A stretch of DNA of 64,000 bases from Pseudomonas sp. ANT_H12B (GCF_008369325.1 NZ_VOBI01000006.1:222920-286919), one strand, 5' to 3'. Numbered from the stretch's first letter, positions 43,348 through 54,639 are shown. Translations and numbers: made by a program. Notes: generated by a model from the letters alone, not told the origin.

Positions 43348-43953
43348 TTACTGGTCGCTGAGCCCCAGCAAGCTACGAGCGTATTGCTCAAGCGGCGGGC
43401 CCATCAGGTCTTCCGGCTTTTTGTCGTGGAACGTCAGTAAACCGCCACGACTCTTGATACGTGCAGTATCAATCAAATACTGGGTGCTGGTCTCGATCAA
43501 CATGATCTGAATGATGCCGCTGTCGATACCGAGCCGATCCACGGCTTCCTGGTCGAGCCATTCGTCCGAGTTGCCGATACGATCGTCGGACTTGGCGAAG
43601 CGGGTATAGAGCAGGTAATGGGCACCGGCGGCGCGGGCTTCGCCCATGGCTTCGTCGAGACCTTCCGGCACGCGGGCGCGGCGCACCATTGGGAAGTATT
43701 CGATAAAGCCATCGAAGGCGACTTCAGCGATCACATTAGGTCGCGGATAGGCACTGCCCGGCGGCGCGAAGGCACCCTGGGCGATGTAGACGAATGAGTC
43801 CGGTTGAATGCGGAAGTTATTCACGCGACGACTGTCGCTGTGATCCAGCAGCCCCGCATCGCTCATGTGGTAGCGAGTGCCTTCGGCCATATCGCTGACA
43901 TTCATGCAGCCACCAAGCGCCAAAACGGCCAGCAGCAAAACCAGGCTACGCAT
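43348..43953 (-). CDS. DUF4823 lipoprotein
   Basis: A 201-residue lipoprotein with signal [16 protein letters not shown] (lipidated C16) and a DUF4823 domain (about 40-195). The GGAGG site is close to the ATG. The domain has no known function. It stands upstream of the DUF1285 gene in one direction. Outer membrane localisation is likely (Asn after the Cys-Met gives no clear inner-membrane retention). Confidence 0.87.
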   Translation of the reverse strand: MRSLVLLLAVLALGGCMNVSDMAEGTRYHMSDAGLLDHSDSRRVNNFRIQPDSFVYIAQGAFAPPGSAYPRPNVIAEVAFDGFIEYFPMVRRARVPEGLDEAMGEARAAGAHYLLYTRFAKSDDRIGNSDEWLDQEAVDRLGIDSGIIQIMLIETSTQYLIDTARIKSRGGLLTFHDKKPEDLMGPPLEQYARSLLGLSDQ

Positions 43954-44048
43954 CCTACCCTCCAGAGGCCGGTGACGGAAAACCGGCGAATGGCCATTGG
44001 ATGCAGCTTCCGCGCCAGCTCATGAACGATGTCGTCTGTTCGAACGCA

Positions 44049-44128
44049 ATCGCGGGCAAGCCCGCTCCCACAGGGTTAGTGCAAATCCTTGTGGGAGCGG
44101 CGGTGCGACGATTCGACTTGCCCGCGAT
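44049..44128. repeat. REP pair, one copy with an inserted variant block
   Basis: ATCGCGGGCAAGCCCGCTCC (from 44049) faces a second REP at 44090-44128, in which a stretch CGGTGCGACGATTCGA interrupts the hairpin core. Variant of the same family as the other repeats. Confidence 0.82.
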
Positions 44129-44137
44129 GAGGCCCTA

Positions 44138-45106
44138 TCAGCCGCCGATGATTTTCATGATGGTCGCGCCACCGGAGAACGCTACTTCCTGCTTATCGCC
44201 CAAGGCTTTCACCAAGAGTCTCTGCAAGGCGGGCAAAGCTTGATGACGGGGCTTGTCCAGCAGGTCGCCGACATAGTGGCGGTTGCTCGACGACAGGCAG
44301 CCGTGCAACCAGCCAGTGGACGACAAACGAAGGCGCGAACAGGTGCGGCAGAACGGAACGCTCTCGTTGGCGATCACGCCGAAGTGGCCCTGCCCCGGAA
44401 TTTCATAACGCACGGCGGTGGCGTCTACCGGCGCATCGGCCTGAAGGTACTCGTAGCACTCGCCGATCAGGCTCAGCAATTGCTGAAGGCTGACAAACTG
44501 CTGCAGGAAGGCATTGGAGTCGCTGGCCAGATGGCCCATGCGCATCAGCTCGATGAAGCGCAACTCATAGCCTCGCTCCAGACAGTAATCAAGCAGCGGC
44601 ATCACCTGATCGAGGTTCTGTCCACGCAACGGCACCATGTTGACCTTAATCTTGATGCCGGCCGCACTGGCCTGGTCCATACCGTCGAGTACGGTCGCCA
44701 GATCGCCGCCACGGGCAATGCTGCGGAACGCGCTGGCGTCCAGGGTATCGAGGGAAACGTTGATGCGACGAATGCCGGCGTCCACCAGCAGTGGCAGTTT
44801 CTTCGCCAGCAGCTGACCATTGGTGGTCAGGCTGATGTCCGCCAGGCCCATCTGCCCGACGGCGGTCATGAAGGCTTCGAGCTTGGGGCTGACCAGCGGT
44901 TCGCCGCCGGTAATGCGCAAGCGTTCGATGCCCGCTGCTTCGATCAGATAGGCCACACCGCGAGCCATGGCCTCGGCCGACAATTCATCCTGCGCAGCCA
45001 CCAGCCGCTTGCCGTTGGGCACGCAATAGGTACACGCGTAATTGCAGGCTGAGGTCAGGCTGATCCGCAAATTGCGAAAACGCCTGCCTTGACGGTCAAC
45101 GATCAT
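44138..45106 (-). CDS. moaA: MoaA family radical SAM protein (GTP 3',8-cyclase)
   Basis: A 322-residue radical SAM enzyme: N-terminal cluster motif CNYACTYC (about 21-28), GGEPLVSPK, and a C-terminal second cluster FCRTCSRLRLSS...GC (three cysteines) plus the GG end (MKIIGG) needed by MoaA. It would catalyse the first step of molybdopterin synthesis. Pseudomonas usually has MoaA paralogues, and no other moa gene is adjacent, so this copy may be the stand-alone one. Sequence resembles the family fully. Confidence 0.87.
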   Translation of the reverse strand: MIVDRQGRRFRNLRISLTSACNYACTYCVPNGKRLVAAQDELSAEAMARGVAYLIEAAGIERLRITGGEPLVSPKLEAFMTAVGQMGLADISLTTNGQLLAKKLPLLVDAGIRRINVSLDTLDASAFRSIARGGDLATVLDGMDQASAAGIKIKVNMVPLRGQNLDQVMPLLDYCLERGYELRFIELMRMGHLASDSNAFLQQFVSLQQLLSLIGECYEYLQADAPVDATAVRYEIPGQGHFGVIANESVPFCRTCSRLRLSSTGWLHGCLSSSNRHYVGDLLDKPRHQALPALQRLLVKALGDKQEVAFSGGATIMKIIGG

Positions 45107-45245
45107 GGATCACTCCGGCGGTAGAATATTCGGACCGCTAAAACTTGACTCACAAATCAAGTTTTAGCAATGCCTAAGCCTGAGTATATTCCTGCAGTAC
45201 TGCGCCCAGTAGCGAAATAATGGCGCAATAAGGCAACTGAATGGT

Positions 45246-45884
45246 TCAGCTGCTTGGGGTGTCGGTATCGCGCTTGCGTTTGTTGCCCATGCGCACGCCG
45301 ATGTCCATCAGAAACTGGAAGAAGCCTTCCTGATCTTCCAGCACATTGCTCCAGAACGGCGAGTGATACAACGCCACAGCGCCGTGCACCAGCGCCCAGG
45401 AGGCGCAGTAATGGAAGTAAGGCGGCACGTCTTCGAGCTTGCCTTCGCTGATCCGGCCCTTGATCAACAGGGTCAGGCGTTCGAAGTTCGAGGCGCGAAT
45501 CTTGTGCAGCTCCTCGACCATTTCCGGCACCTGGTTGCCCTTGACCACCTTTTCTTCCAGGCGATCGAACAGCCGATAGCGTTGTGGATCGCGCATGCGG
45601 AATTCGAAATAGGCCCGGGACAGGGCTTCCTTATCCTTGTCGACATCGGCCGAATGCAACAGCTCGTTCAAATCGCGCTCGTAATCAAGCATAAGCCGCA
45701 GATAGATCTCGGCCTTGGATTTGAAGTGCTTGTAGATCGTGCCTTTGCCGATACCGACGGCATCAGCAATCATCTCGACGGTGACACTGTCTTCACCTTG
45801 GTCGAGGAACAGCTTGAGCGCGGTATCGAGAATTTCTTGCTCGCGGCGACGAAACTCACGGACCTTACGAGGTTCTTTATGCAT
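45246..45884 (-). CDS. TetR family transcriptional regulator
   Basis: A 212-residue TetR-type regulator: HTH in ILDTALKLFLDQGEDSVTVEM and VGIGKGTIYKHFKSKAEIY (about 15-65), then a helical ligand-binding domain. It corresponds in position to the TetR gene beside rgsA in P. aeruginosa, as I recall. The short region 45107-45245 before moaA holds no gene. Ligand and targets are not known. Confidence 0.9.
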   Translation of the reverse strand: MHKEPRKVREFRRREQEILDTALKLFLDQGEDSVTVEMIADAVGIGKGTIYKHFKSKAEIYLRLMLDYERDLNELLHSADVDKDKEALSRAYFEFRMRDPQRYRLFDRLEEKVVKGNQVPEMVEELHKIRASNFERLTLLIKGRISEGKLEDVPPYFHYCASWALVHGAVALYHSPFWSNVLEDQEGFFQFLMDIGVRMGNKRKRDTDTPSS

Positions 45885-46097
45885 AAGAAAAGGTCTGTAG
45901 GGGTCAAAATTCGAAGCCGCGTATTATGCCTAACTTACGCAAAAATGCACGGATCATCCGACCATATATGTGTTTCATGATGAATTCGGACAGGGTCACC
46001 CGTTGATGAGAACTCTTCCGAAGCGGCCGTATTCCAAAATTGTTTAAAAACCGGGGCCGGTAAACTGGACTCGGCGCAATACTGATCAATACTTGAA

Positions 46098-46217
46098 CTG
46101 TCGGCGAGGCATCTCCCCCAAGTGTCGCGCCGATATAGGTACCAACGGACCGCGTACCTTTGTTTTACTCCTAATGGTCTTAACCCGGATTCACCCCCCA
46201 GAACCCGGGTTTTTTTT
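46098..46217 (+). ncRNA. rgsA: RgsA small RNA (candidate)
   Basis: A ~120-nt intergenic transcript is indicated by a sigma-S-like -10 CAATACT at 46087-46093, a GC-rich leader CTGTCGGCGAGGCATC, a central U-rich TTGTTTTACTCCTAATGG, and a strong terminator ending in eight T. The place between a TetR gene and tatD is that of RgsA (P16) in P. aeruginosa. Exact 5' end is inferred. RgsA is RpoS-dependent and affects oxidative-stress tolerance in Pseudomonas. Confidence 0.72.
46182..46217 (+). terminator. Terminator of the RgsA transcript
   Basis: Stem AACCCGG / CCGGGTT with a 16-base loop and a run of T on the plus strand, 10 bp before the tatD stop. It points in the direction away from the neighbouring genes, which is strong evidence for a plus-strand transcript here. 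Confidence 0.9.
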
Positions 46218-46226
46218 GCGTGCGAT

Positions 46227-47012
46227 TTAACCTTTCACATGCGCCAGCGGAAACAGCCGCTTGAAATTTTCCGTCGTCTGCTCGGCAAATCGCTCGTAGG
46301 ACTCACCCCGCAACATTGCCAGAAATTCCGCAACCTCGCGCACGTACTGAGGCAGGTTCGGCTTGCCGCGATAAGGAATCGGCGCCAGGTATGGCGAATC
46401 GGTTTCCACCAGCAAGCGGTCGGCTGGCACTTTACTCGCCACATCGCGCAATGCATCGGCATTGCGAAAAGTGACAATACCCGACAGGGAGATGTAATAG
46501 CCCATGTCGAGCGCCGCTTTGGCCATGTCCCAGTCTTCGGTAAAGCAGTGCAGCACGCCCGCGTGAGGCAATGCGGCTTCGCGCAACAGGTTCAACGTAT
46601 CGGCGCGGGCGCCACGGGTGTGGATAATTACAGGTTTGCCGGTCTGCTGCGCCGCTTGCAGGTGCAGTCGAAAGGAGGCCTGCTGCACCTCTGCCGCTTC
46701 CGGCTCGTAGTGATAATCCAGACCGGTTTCACCAATCGCCACTACACGTGGATGGTTGAGTTCGCGCAACAGCCAATCCAGCGCCGGCGCGGCATCCGGC
46801 TGCACATCCAGCGGATGCACGCCAACCGAACAGTCGACATCGTCATAACGTTCCGCCAGGGCTTTGACGTCGGCGGCGTTGTCGACGCTGACGCCGATAC
46901 ACAAAAAGTGCCCTACGCCGCGCTGACGGGCCGCATCGAGGGCAGCATCAAGGGAACCGTCGTGGGCGGCGAGGTCGAGGCGATCAAGGTGGCAATGGGA
47001 ATCTACGAGCAT
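46227..47012 (-). CDS. TatD family metal-dependent hydrolase
   Basis: A 261-residue amidohydrolase-fold nuclease of the TatD family: MLVDSHCHLDRLD metal site, IGETGLDYHY, PVIIHTRGA, LHCFTEDW and ETDSPYLAP. This is a DNase-like enzyme (TatD/YcfH group) linked in other bacteria to DNA-damage or oxidative-stress repair. It follows pilZ on the same strand with a 14-bp gap. In this locus the YcfH-type is usual. Confidence 0.92.
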   Translation of the reverse strand: MLVDSHCHLDRLDLAAHDGSLDAALDAARQRGVGHFLCIGVSVDNAADVKALAERYDDVDCSVGVHPLDVQPDAAPALDWLLRELNHPRVVAIGETGLDYHYEPEAAEVQQASFRLHLQAAQQTGKPVIIHTRGARADTLNLLREAALPHAGVLHCFTEDWDMAKAALDMGYYISLSGIVTFRNADALRDVASKVPADRLLVETDSPYLAPIPYRGKPNLPQYVREVAEFLAMLRGESYERFAEQTTENFKRLFPLAHVKG

Positions 47013-47026
47013 AAAAGGGCTGCAAC

Positions 47027-47383
47027 TTACATCGTATGAGTGGGACGGTCGGATTTCAGGGCTCCGGCCAGATGGGTTTCGATTCGACTGCGCGCGGTGT
47101 TGTCGCCTTCGTTGAACTGTACGCCGACCCCGGCGGCCCGGTTGCCCTGCGCCCCTTTAGGGGTAATCCAGGCGACCTTGCCGGCAACCGGAATCTTTTC
47201 CGGTTCGTCCATCAGGTTCAGCAGCATGAAGACTTCATCGCCCAACTTGTAGCTCTTGTTGGTCGGGATAAACAGGCCGCCGTTCTTGATGAACGGCATG
47301 TACGCCGCGTAAAGCACGGACTTGTCCTTGATGGTCAGGGACAAAATGCCGTTGCGTGGCCCCTGATTGACGGCTTCATTCAT
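47027..47383 (-). CDS. pilZ: PilZ, type IV pilus assembly protein
   Basis: A 118-residue single PilZ-domain protein whose sequence (NGILSLTIKDKSVLYAAYMP, GLFIPTNKSYKLGDEVFML, ending SDRPTHTM) agrees with the founding PilZ of P. aeruginosa. It lacks the RxxxR and D/NxSxxG residues, so it should not bind c-di-GMP; it works with FimX and PilB in pilus extension. The ATG at 47383 follows GGAGG. Location between tatD and holB is the standard one. Confidence 0.93.
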   Translation of the reverse strand: MNEAVNQGPRNGILSLTIKDKSVLYAAYMPFIKNGGLFIPTNKSYKLGDEVFMLLNLMDEPEKIPVAGKVAWITPKGAQGNRAAGVGVQFNEGDNTARSRIETHLAGALKSDRPTHTM

Positions 47384-47425
47384 GCTGACCTCCACTGCTG
47401 ATGTTCAGAGTCTAGGCTCAGTCGC

Positions 47426-49046
<1,621 letters not shown>

Positions 49047-49056
49047 TTAATCAGTG

Positions 49057-50337
49057 TCATTGCGGGCTTTGCGGAGCGGGTGCATCCGGTTTGGGCGCGG
49101 GTGCAGCAGCGGGTTCTTGAACGGGCTCTGGAGCGGGCACAGGTTCCGGCTCCGGAGCAGGTGCTTGCGGCGCCTCTTGAGGCGGCACTGGCGGCGACTC
49201 CTGAACTGGCTCCTGCGGAGTCACTGGCGGCAAAGCCTCGGGCGCGCTGTCGGGCGATGCAGCCGGAATCGGTGCCTGCCCATTCGTCGCCTCAGGCGCG
49301 GTGGCGGGCGCCGGGCTGGAGCGATAATCGGCGCGACGCTTGAGCTGGAACTCACGCACGGCGTTGTTGTGCGCATCCAGATCATCAGAGAACACGTGAC
49401 TGCCATCACCGCGAGCGACAAAGTAAAGACTGTTGCCCGCTACCGGGTTCAGCGCTGCATGGATCGCTTCACGCCCCACCATCGCTATCGGAGTCGGCGG
49501 CAAACCGGCATTCATATACGTGTTGTAAGGAGTCGCTTCCTTGAGATGGGCGCGGGTCAATTTGCCGTTGTAACGACCACCGAGACCGTAGATCACCGTC
49601 GGATCGGTCTGCAGCAGCATGCCCATTTCCATGCGCCGCACGAACACGCCGGCAATCTGCCCACGTTCCTGCGGCACACCCGTTTCCTTCTCCACCAGCG
49701 AGGCCATGATCAGCGCCTGATAGGGCTCGGTGTACGGCACATCAGCGGCGCGCTGACTCCACTCCTTGGCGAGGACCTCGTCGAGGCGGTCATACGCCAG
49801 CTTCAGCAGCTCGACGTCAGACATGCCACGCACGAAGCGGTAGGTGTCGGGGAAGAATCGCCCTTCCGGAAAGATCCCGCTGTGGCCGAGCTTGTCCATC
49901 ACTTCGCTGTCGCTCAGACCATTCAGGGTCTGATCGAGTTTTTCATCCTTGGCCAGGGCCGCACGGACCTGATGGAAGTTCCAGCCCTCGACCAGCGTCA
50001 GGCTGTACTGAACGATGTCGCCGCGCTTCCACAGGTCGATGAGCCCTTCGACAGTCATACCGGGCTGCATGCGGTATTCGCCCTTGTGCAAAGGTTGTCT
50101 GGCGAGATTGAAACGCCAATACACACGCAACCAGAAAGCGTCCTTGATGACGCCGTCGGCTTCGAGTCGATAGAAGGTACGGGTGGGTGTCGTGCCTTTG
50201 GGCACTTCCAGAAGTTCTTCCTGGGTAATGTTCAGCGGCTGTTCCAACGCCGAATGGATTTTCCAGGCCGAAGCGCCCAGACACAGCCCTGCCAGAACCA
50301 ATCCGGTTTCCAGCAGCAGCAAGAATTTACGTCTCAC
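49057..50337 (-). CDS. mltG: Endolytic transglycosylase MltG with proline-rich tail
   Basis: A 426-residue lytic transglycosylase that cuts nascent peptidoglycan. The N-terminal helix (about 5-25) anchors it, a LysM-like part follows, and the YceG domain has the catalytic Glu in ASLVEKETGVPQERG. The last ~80 residues (from about 345, Ala/Pro/Glu/Gln with PAPEPEPVPAP-type repeats) are outside the usual YceG domain and look disordered. It is followed by tmk (19-bp gap) and preceded by pabC (3 bp). Confidence 0.93.
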   Translation of the reverse strand: MRRKFLLLLETGLVLAGLCLGASAWKIHSALEQPLNITQEELLEVPKGTTPTRTFYRLEADGVIKDAFWLRVYWRFNLARQPLHKGEYRMQPGMTVEGLIDLWKRGDIVQYSLTLVEGWNFHQVRAALAKDEKLDQTLNGLSDSEVMDKLGHSGIFPEGRFFPDTYRFVRGMSDVELLKLAYDRLDEVLAKEWSQRAADVPYTEPYQALIMASLVEKETGVPQERGQIAGVFVRRMEMGMLLQTDPTVIYGLGGRYNGKLTRAHLKEATPYNTYMNAGLPPTPIAMVGREAIHAALNPVAGNSLYFVARGDGSHVFSDDLDAHNNAVREFQLKRRADYRSSPAPATAPEATNGQAPIPAASPDSAPEALPPVTPQEPVQESPPVPPQEAPQAPAPEPEPVPAPEPVQEPAAAPAPKPDAPAPQSPQ

Positions 50338-50340
50338 GAA

Positions 50341-51156
50341 TCAAGCATCCAGTAGCGCGCGGGCAATGGTTTGGAGTTTACGGGTGAGCGGCCCAACCGG
50401 CCAGCTCAGTGCTGCATAGGCGCGCACCGGCCAGACGCCATACACGCTGTTGCAGACAAGCACTTCGTCAGCCCATTGCAGCTGGTCGAGGGTGATATCG
50501 GTGATTCGCGTGGGGATCCCCAATGACTCGGCTTGAAACAATAATTCGGCGCGCATCACCCCAGCGACGCCGCAGCGCTTCAAATCAGCCGTGATCAATA
50601 CGCCATCGCGAATCAGGAACAGATTGCTGAAAATGCCTTCGATCACGCGACCGGCCTGATCGAGCATCAAGCCTTCGGCATGATCGCTGTCTTGCCATTC
50701 GGAACGGGCAATGACCTGCTCAAGTCGGTTCAGGTGTTTGAGCCCGGCGAGCAGAGGCTGTTTGGCAAGCCGCGTCGTACAAGGGAACAGACGAATACCC
50801 TGCTCCGCATTGGCAGCAGGATAAGCCGCAGGCGGGTTGCCCAGCATAATGCGGCGCGCCTGAGCCGCAGGATCGGGCGCATAACCGCGTGCACTATCGC
50901 CACGGGTGACGATCAGCTTGAGCACGCCGTCGCCCAACGCTTGGGCATAGGCCAGTAACTCAGTGCACATCGCGGCATGGTCGAGATGAATTGCCAACCG
51001 CTGGCAACCTTTGACCAAACGCACCAGATGCCGATCCAGCAACACTGGACTGCCATTACGCACGGCGATGGTCTCGAACAGACCATCACCGTAAGCCAGG
51101 CCGCGATCCTTCAGCGACAAAGCGTCAGCCGGTTGACCGTCGACCCAGCTGTCCAT
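50341..51156 (-). CDS. pabC: Aminodeoxychorismate lyase
   Basis: A 271-residue fold-type IV PLP enzyme that turns 4-amino-4-deoxychorismate into p-aminobenzoate for folate. DRGLAYGDGLFETIAVRNG at the front, the PLP-lysine region LKHLNRLEQV and LNRLEQ...EGLMLDQAGRVIEG are present. Its ATG shares one base with the fabF stop (TGATG), so it is translated with fabF. Confidence 0.95.
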   Translation of the reverse strand: MDSWVDGQPADALSLKDRGLAYGDGLFETIAVRNGSPVLLDRHLVRLVKGCQRLAIHLDHAAMCTELLAYAQALGDGVLKLIVTRGDSARGYAPDPAAQARRIMLGNPPAAYPAANAEQGIRLFPCTTRLAKQPLLAGLKHLNRLEQVIARSEWQDSDHAEGLMLDQAGRVIEGIFSNLFLIRDGVLITADLKRCGVAGVMRAELLFQAESLGIPTRITDITLDQLQWADEVLVCNSVYGVWPVRAYAALSWPVGPLTRKLQTIARALLDA

Positions 51157-52400
51157 CAGTCAGCGAACCGGCGGAACACCAGCGAGCCGTTGGTGCCGCC
51201 AAACCCGAAGGAGTTGGACAGCACCACATCGATATCCATATTTCGCGCGGTGTGTGGCACGAAATCGAGGTCGCAGCCTTCGTCCGGCTCATCGAGGTTG
51301 ATGGTCGGCGGCGCCACTTGGCTGTTGATCGCCAGCACACTGAAGATCGCCTCGACAGCGCCCGCCGCACCCAACAGGTGACCGGTCATGGACTTGGTCG
51401 AGCTGACCGCCAGCTTGTAAGCGTGATCGCCGAATACCGACTTGATCGCACAGGCTTCAGCGAGGTCGCCCGCCGAAGTCGATGTGCCGTGGGCGTTGAC
51501 GTACTGGACCTGATCACCATTGATCTTCGCATCGCGCAAAGCGTTGGTGATGCAACGTGCAGCGCCGGCGCCATCGGCGGGTGGCGAGGTCATGTGGTAG
51601 GCATCGCCACTGGTGCCGAAACCGATCAGCTCGGCGTAGATGGTCGCGCCTCGGGCCTTGGCGTGCTCCAGTTCTTCAAGAACCAGCGCGCCGGCACCGT
51701 CGGACAATACGAAGCCATCACGGCCCTTGTCCCATGGACGACTGGCACGGGTTGGCTCGTCGTTGCGGGTCGACAGCGCGCGGGAGGCACCGAAGCCGCC
51801 CATGCCCAGACCGCAAGCCGCCATCTCGGCGCCGCCTGCGATCATCACGTCGGCTTCGTCGTACATGATGTTGCGTGCCGCCATGCCGATGCAGTGCGTA
51901 CCGGTGGTACAGGCAGTGGCGATGGCGTAGTTAGGCCCCTGTGCACCCAAATGGATGGACAGGAAACCGGAAATCATATTGATGATCGAGCCAGGCACGA
52001 AGAACGGAGAGATCCGGCGTGGGCCGGAATCATGCAGCGTGCGGCTGGTTTCTTCGATATTGGTCAGACCGCCAATACCCGAACCCATGGCCACGCCGAT
52101 GCGCTCACGGTTTGCGTCGGTGACTTCCAGACCGGAGTTACGTATTGCCTGAAACCCTGCGGCCAGACCGTACTGAATGAACAGGTCGAGCTTGCGAGCT
52201 TCCTTGACCGACAGATATTCCTCGACATTGAAGCCCTTTACCGAGCCGCCAAAACGGGTGGAATAGGCAGAAAGGTCGGTGTGTTCGATCAGACCAATGC
52301 CACTGCGGCCAGCCAGAATGCCCTGCCAGCTGCTTGGCACATCAGTGCCCAGTGGCGACAACATACCCATACCGGTGACTACGACGCGTCTACGCGACAC
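51156..52400 (-). CDS. fabF: 3-oxoacyl-ACP synthase II
   Basis: A 414-residue condensing enzyme that elongates C16:1 to cis-vaccenate. The active cysteine is in [10 protein letters not shown], and the two catalytic His are in [11 protein letters not shown] and [14 protein letters not shown]. The GTG at 52400 ([10 protein letters not shown]) has GGAG upstream and gives the standard length; a longer reading starting at 52436 is not typical. A terminator-like hairpin separates it from acpP. Confidence 0.95.
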   Translation of the reverse strand: MSRRRVVVTGMGMLSPLGTDVPSSWQGILAGRSGIGLIEHTDLSAYSTRFGGSVKGFNVEEYLSVKEARKLDLFIQYGLAAGFQAIRNSGLEVTDANRERIGVAMGSGIGGLTNIEETSRTLHDSGPRRISPFFVPGSIINMISGFLSIHLGAQGPNYAIATACTTGTHCIGMAARNIMYDEADVMIAGGAEMAACGLGMGGFGASRALSTRNDEPTRASRPWDKGRDGFVLSDGAGALVLEELEHAKARGATIYAELIGFGTSGDAYHMTSPPADGAGAARCITNALRDAKINGDQVQYVNAHGTSTSAGDLAEACAIKSVFGDHAYKLAVSSTKSMTGHLLGAAGAVEAIFSVLAINSQVAPPTINLDEPDEGCDLDFVPHTARNMDIDVVLSNSFGFGGTNGSLVFRRFAD

Positions 52401-52447
52401 AGCACTCTCCTTTTTCAAATGACGACGACTTTGCATCAGGCCTAAAG

Positions 52448-52482
52448 AAAAAACCGCACGCCGTGATGGCAGTGCGGTTTTT
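52448..52482 (-). terminator. Hairpin between acpP and fabF
   Basis: AAAAAACCGCAC...GTGCGGTTTTT with a T run on the minus strand. It lies directly after acpP and ahead of fabF, so it probably lets acpP be expressed at a much higher level than downstream genes. Confidence 0.85.
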
Positions 52483-52511
52483 CCATGACAGCAAGCAACG
52501 ATTACAAGCTA

Positions 52512-52748
52512 TTAAGCCTGGTGGTTAGTAACGTAATCGATTGCAGCTTGTACAGTAGTGATCTTCTCAGCTTCTTCGTCAGGGATTTCGGTCTCGAATT
52601 CCTCTTCCAGAGCCATCACCAGCTCAACGGTGTCAAGGGAGTCGGCACCCAGGTCTTCAACGAAGGAAGCAGTGTTGACCACTTCTTCTTCTTTAACGCC
52701 CAGTTGCTCAGCAACGATTTTCTTGACGCGCTCTTCGATGGTGCTCAT
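52512..52748 (-). CDS. acpP: Acyl carrier protein
   Basis: A 78-residue acidic ACP with the phosphopantetheine serine S37 in [11 protein letters not shown] and the DVE/EEEFE helix II recognised by partner enzymes. It shuttles acyl intermediates of the fatty-acid cycle. Its own promoter is likely in the 191-bp gap before fabG's end (52749-52939), in which no gene is seen. Confidence 0.97.
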   Translation of the reverse strand: MSTIEERVKKIVAEQLGVKEEEVVNTASFVEDLGADSLDTVELVMALEEEFETEIPDEEAEKITTVQAAIDYVTNHQA

Positions 52749-52939
52749 ACCTTGTTTTCACTCCTAATGGACAAATTCAGGCAGCTGGCCAGTGGGTAAG
52801 TGTATAGAAAGACTTTTCAGTTTTTCAACTGAAAGCTTCACTCCTCAAACCCGGTGGCCCTCTGCCTATAAATAGATTGCAGCTTTATAACGGATTTTAG
52901 ACAGCTCGTATGACATTTTTTTGAAGCAACCCGTCACAT

Positions 52940-53683
52940 TTAACTCATGTACATCCCGCCGTTCACCGGGATTGTAGCCCCAGTAACGTAAGCCGCACCG
53001 TCGGATGCAAGAAAAGCGACCACAGACGCGATCTCTTGTGCTTGCCCCAGACGGCCCAGCGGAATCTGTGTCACCAAGCCTTCACGCTGCGACTCAGGCA
53101 ATTCGCGGGTCATATCGGTATCGATGAACCCTGGGGCCACCGAGTTTACCGTAATCGAACGCGAACCGACTTCACGCGCCAGCGCACGGCTGAAACCTTC
53201 CAGACCGGCCTTGGCGGCTGCGTAGTTTACTTGGCCTGCGTTGCCCATGGCACCCACAACCGAGCCAATACTGATAATTCGTCCCCAACGGGCTTTGGTC
53301 ATACCGCGCAAAACGCCTTTGGACAAGCGGAACAGACTGTTCAGGTTGGTATCGACGACGTCATGCCATTCGTCATCTTTCATGCGCATCATCAGGTTAT
53401 CGCGGGTGATACCGGCATTATTGACCAGGATCGCCGGCGCACCGAACTCTGCCGTAATGCTCGCCAACACTGCAGCAACCGATTCGTCGCTGGTGACATT
53501 AAGCTCCAGACCAGTACCTTGAATACCGTTTTCCTTCAGGGTTGCAGCGATGCGCTCGGCACCCGAAGCGGAGGTCGCGGTGCCCACAACGATGGCACCC
53601 TGACGACCCAGTTCCAGGGCGATAGCCTGGCCGATACCGCGGCTCGCACCGGTGACCAGTGCAACTTTACCTTGCAGACTCAT
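52940..53683 (-). CDS. fabG: 3-oxoacyl-ACP reductase
   Basis: A 247-residue SDR: TGASRGIGQAIALELG cofactor loop, NNAGIT, and active-site triad in SIGSVVGAMGNAGQVNYAAAKAG (Ser, Tyr-x3-Lys). NADPH-dependent reduction of 3-oxoacyl-ACP in the fatty-acid elongation cycle. Preceded by fabD with a 17-bp gap. Confidence 0.96.
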   Translation of the reverse strand: MSLQGKVALVTGASRGIGQAIALELGRQGAIVVGTATSASGAERIAATLKENGIQGTGLELNVTSDESVAAVLASITAEFGAPAILVNNAGITRDNLMMRMKDDEWHDVVDTNLNSLFRLSKGVLRGMTKARWGRIISIGSVVGAMGNAGQVNYAAAKAGLEGFSRALAREVGSRSITVNSVAPGFIDTDMTRELPESQREGLVTQIPLGRLGQAQEIASVVAFLASDGAAYVTGATIPVNGGMYMS

Positions 53684-53700
53684 GCAAGTTTTCTCCTGAT

Positions 53701-54639
53701 TCAGGCCAGCGCTGCACGGGCGGCAGCGAAAGCGTCTGGGGTATTGAGGTTGGATGTCGACACGCCTTCGGCGCAGCGTTTATTCAGACCGGCCAGCACT
53801 TTGCCAGGGCCGCACTCGACCAACTGGGTAGCGCCCTTGGCGGCCAGCGCCTGGACCGATTCGACCCAGCGTACGGGCTTGTAGAGCTGTTCAAGCAGAT
53901 CGCGCTTGAGAGTTTCCAGATCGGCCGGCACGTTGGCGCTGACGTTCTGTACCACAGGAATCTGCGGCGCCTGCCAGTCGATCGCGGCGATCGACTCCGC
54001 GAAACGCTCTGCCGCCGGACGCATCAGTTCGCAGTGGGACGGCACACTGACCGGCAATGACATGGCGCGCTTGGCACCACGAGCCTTGCAGCCTTCAATG
54101 GCGCGCTCGACCGCAGCCTTGGCACCGGCGATAACCACCTGGCCCGGGGAGTTAAAGTTGACCGCACTCACCACTTCTCCTTGTGCTGCTTCGGCACAGG
54201 CTGCCAGCACGTCGGCATCTTCCAGACCGAGGATAGCGGCCATGCCGCCCTGCCCCGCCGGAACGGCTTCTTGCATCAACTGACCACGGCGCTCAACCAG
54301 CTTCACCGCGTCGCCCAGGCTCAGGCTGCCCGCAGCAACAAGGGCGCTGTATTCGCCCAGGCTGTGACCGGCAACGTAAGCCGGACGCGCGCCGCCTTCA
54401 GCCAGCCACAGACGCCACAAGGCGATCGAGGCGGTCAGAATGGCAGGCTGGGTTTTATCGGTTTGATTGAGTTGCTCTTCCGGCCCTTGCTGGGTCAGTG
54501 CCCACAGGTCGTAACCCAGAGCATCGGAAGCTTCTTTGAATGTTTCGAGGACTACCGGATGTTGCGCGCCCAACTCGGCCAACATGCCGAGGGACTGCGA
54601 ACCCTGTCCTGGAAAGACGAATGCGAGGGAAGCAGACAT
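53701..54639 (-). CDS. fabD: Malonyl CoA-acyl carrier protein transacylase
   Basis: A 312-residue malonyltransferase: VFPGQGSQSLGM, catalytic Ser in GHSLGEYSAL (near 92), His in VSVPSHCELM. The ATG at 54639 (MSASLAFVFPG) is used; the longer reading is not conserved in character. A GC-rich hairpin (GCGCCCC...GGGGCG) sits at about 54676-54698 between plsX and fabD. Confidence 0.96.
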   Translation of the reverse strand: MSASLAFVFPGQGSQSLGMLAELGAQHPVVLETFKEASDALGYDLWALTQQGPEEQLNQTDKTQPAILTASIALWRLWLAEGGARPAYVAGHSLGEYSALVAAGSLSLGDAVKLVERRGQLMQEAVPAGQGGMAAILGLEDADVLAACAEAAQGEVVSAVNFNSPGQVVIAGAKAAVERAIEGCKARGAKRAMSLPVSVPSHCELMRPAAERFAESIAAIDWQAPQIPVVQNVSANVPADLETLKRDLLEQLYKPVRWVESVQALAAKGATQLVECGPGKVLAGLNKRCAEGVSTSNLNTPDAFAAARAALA

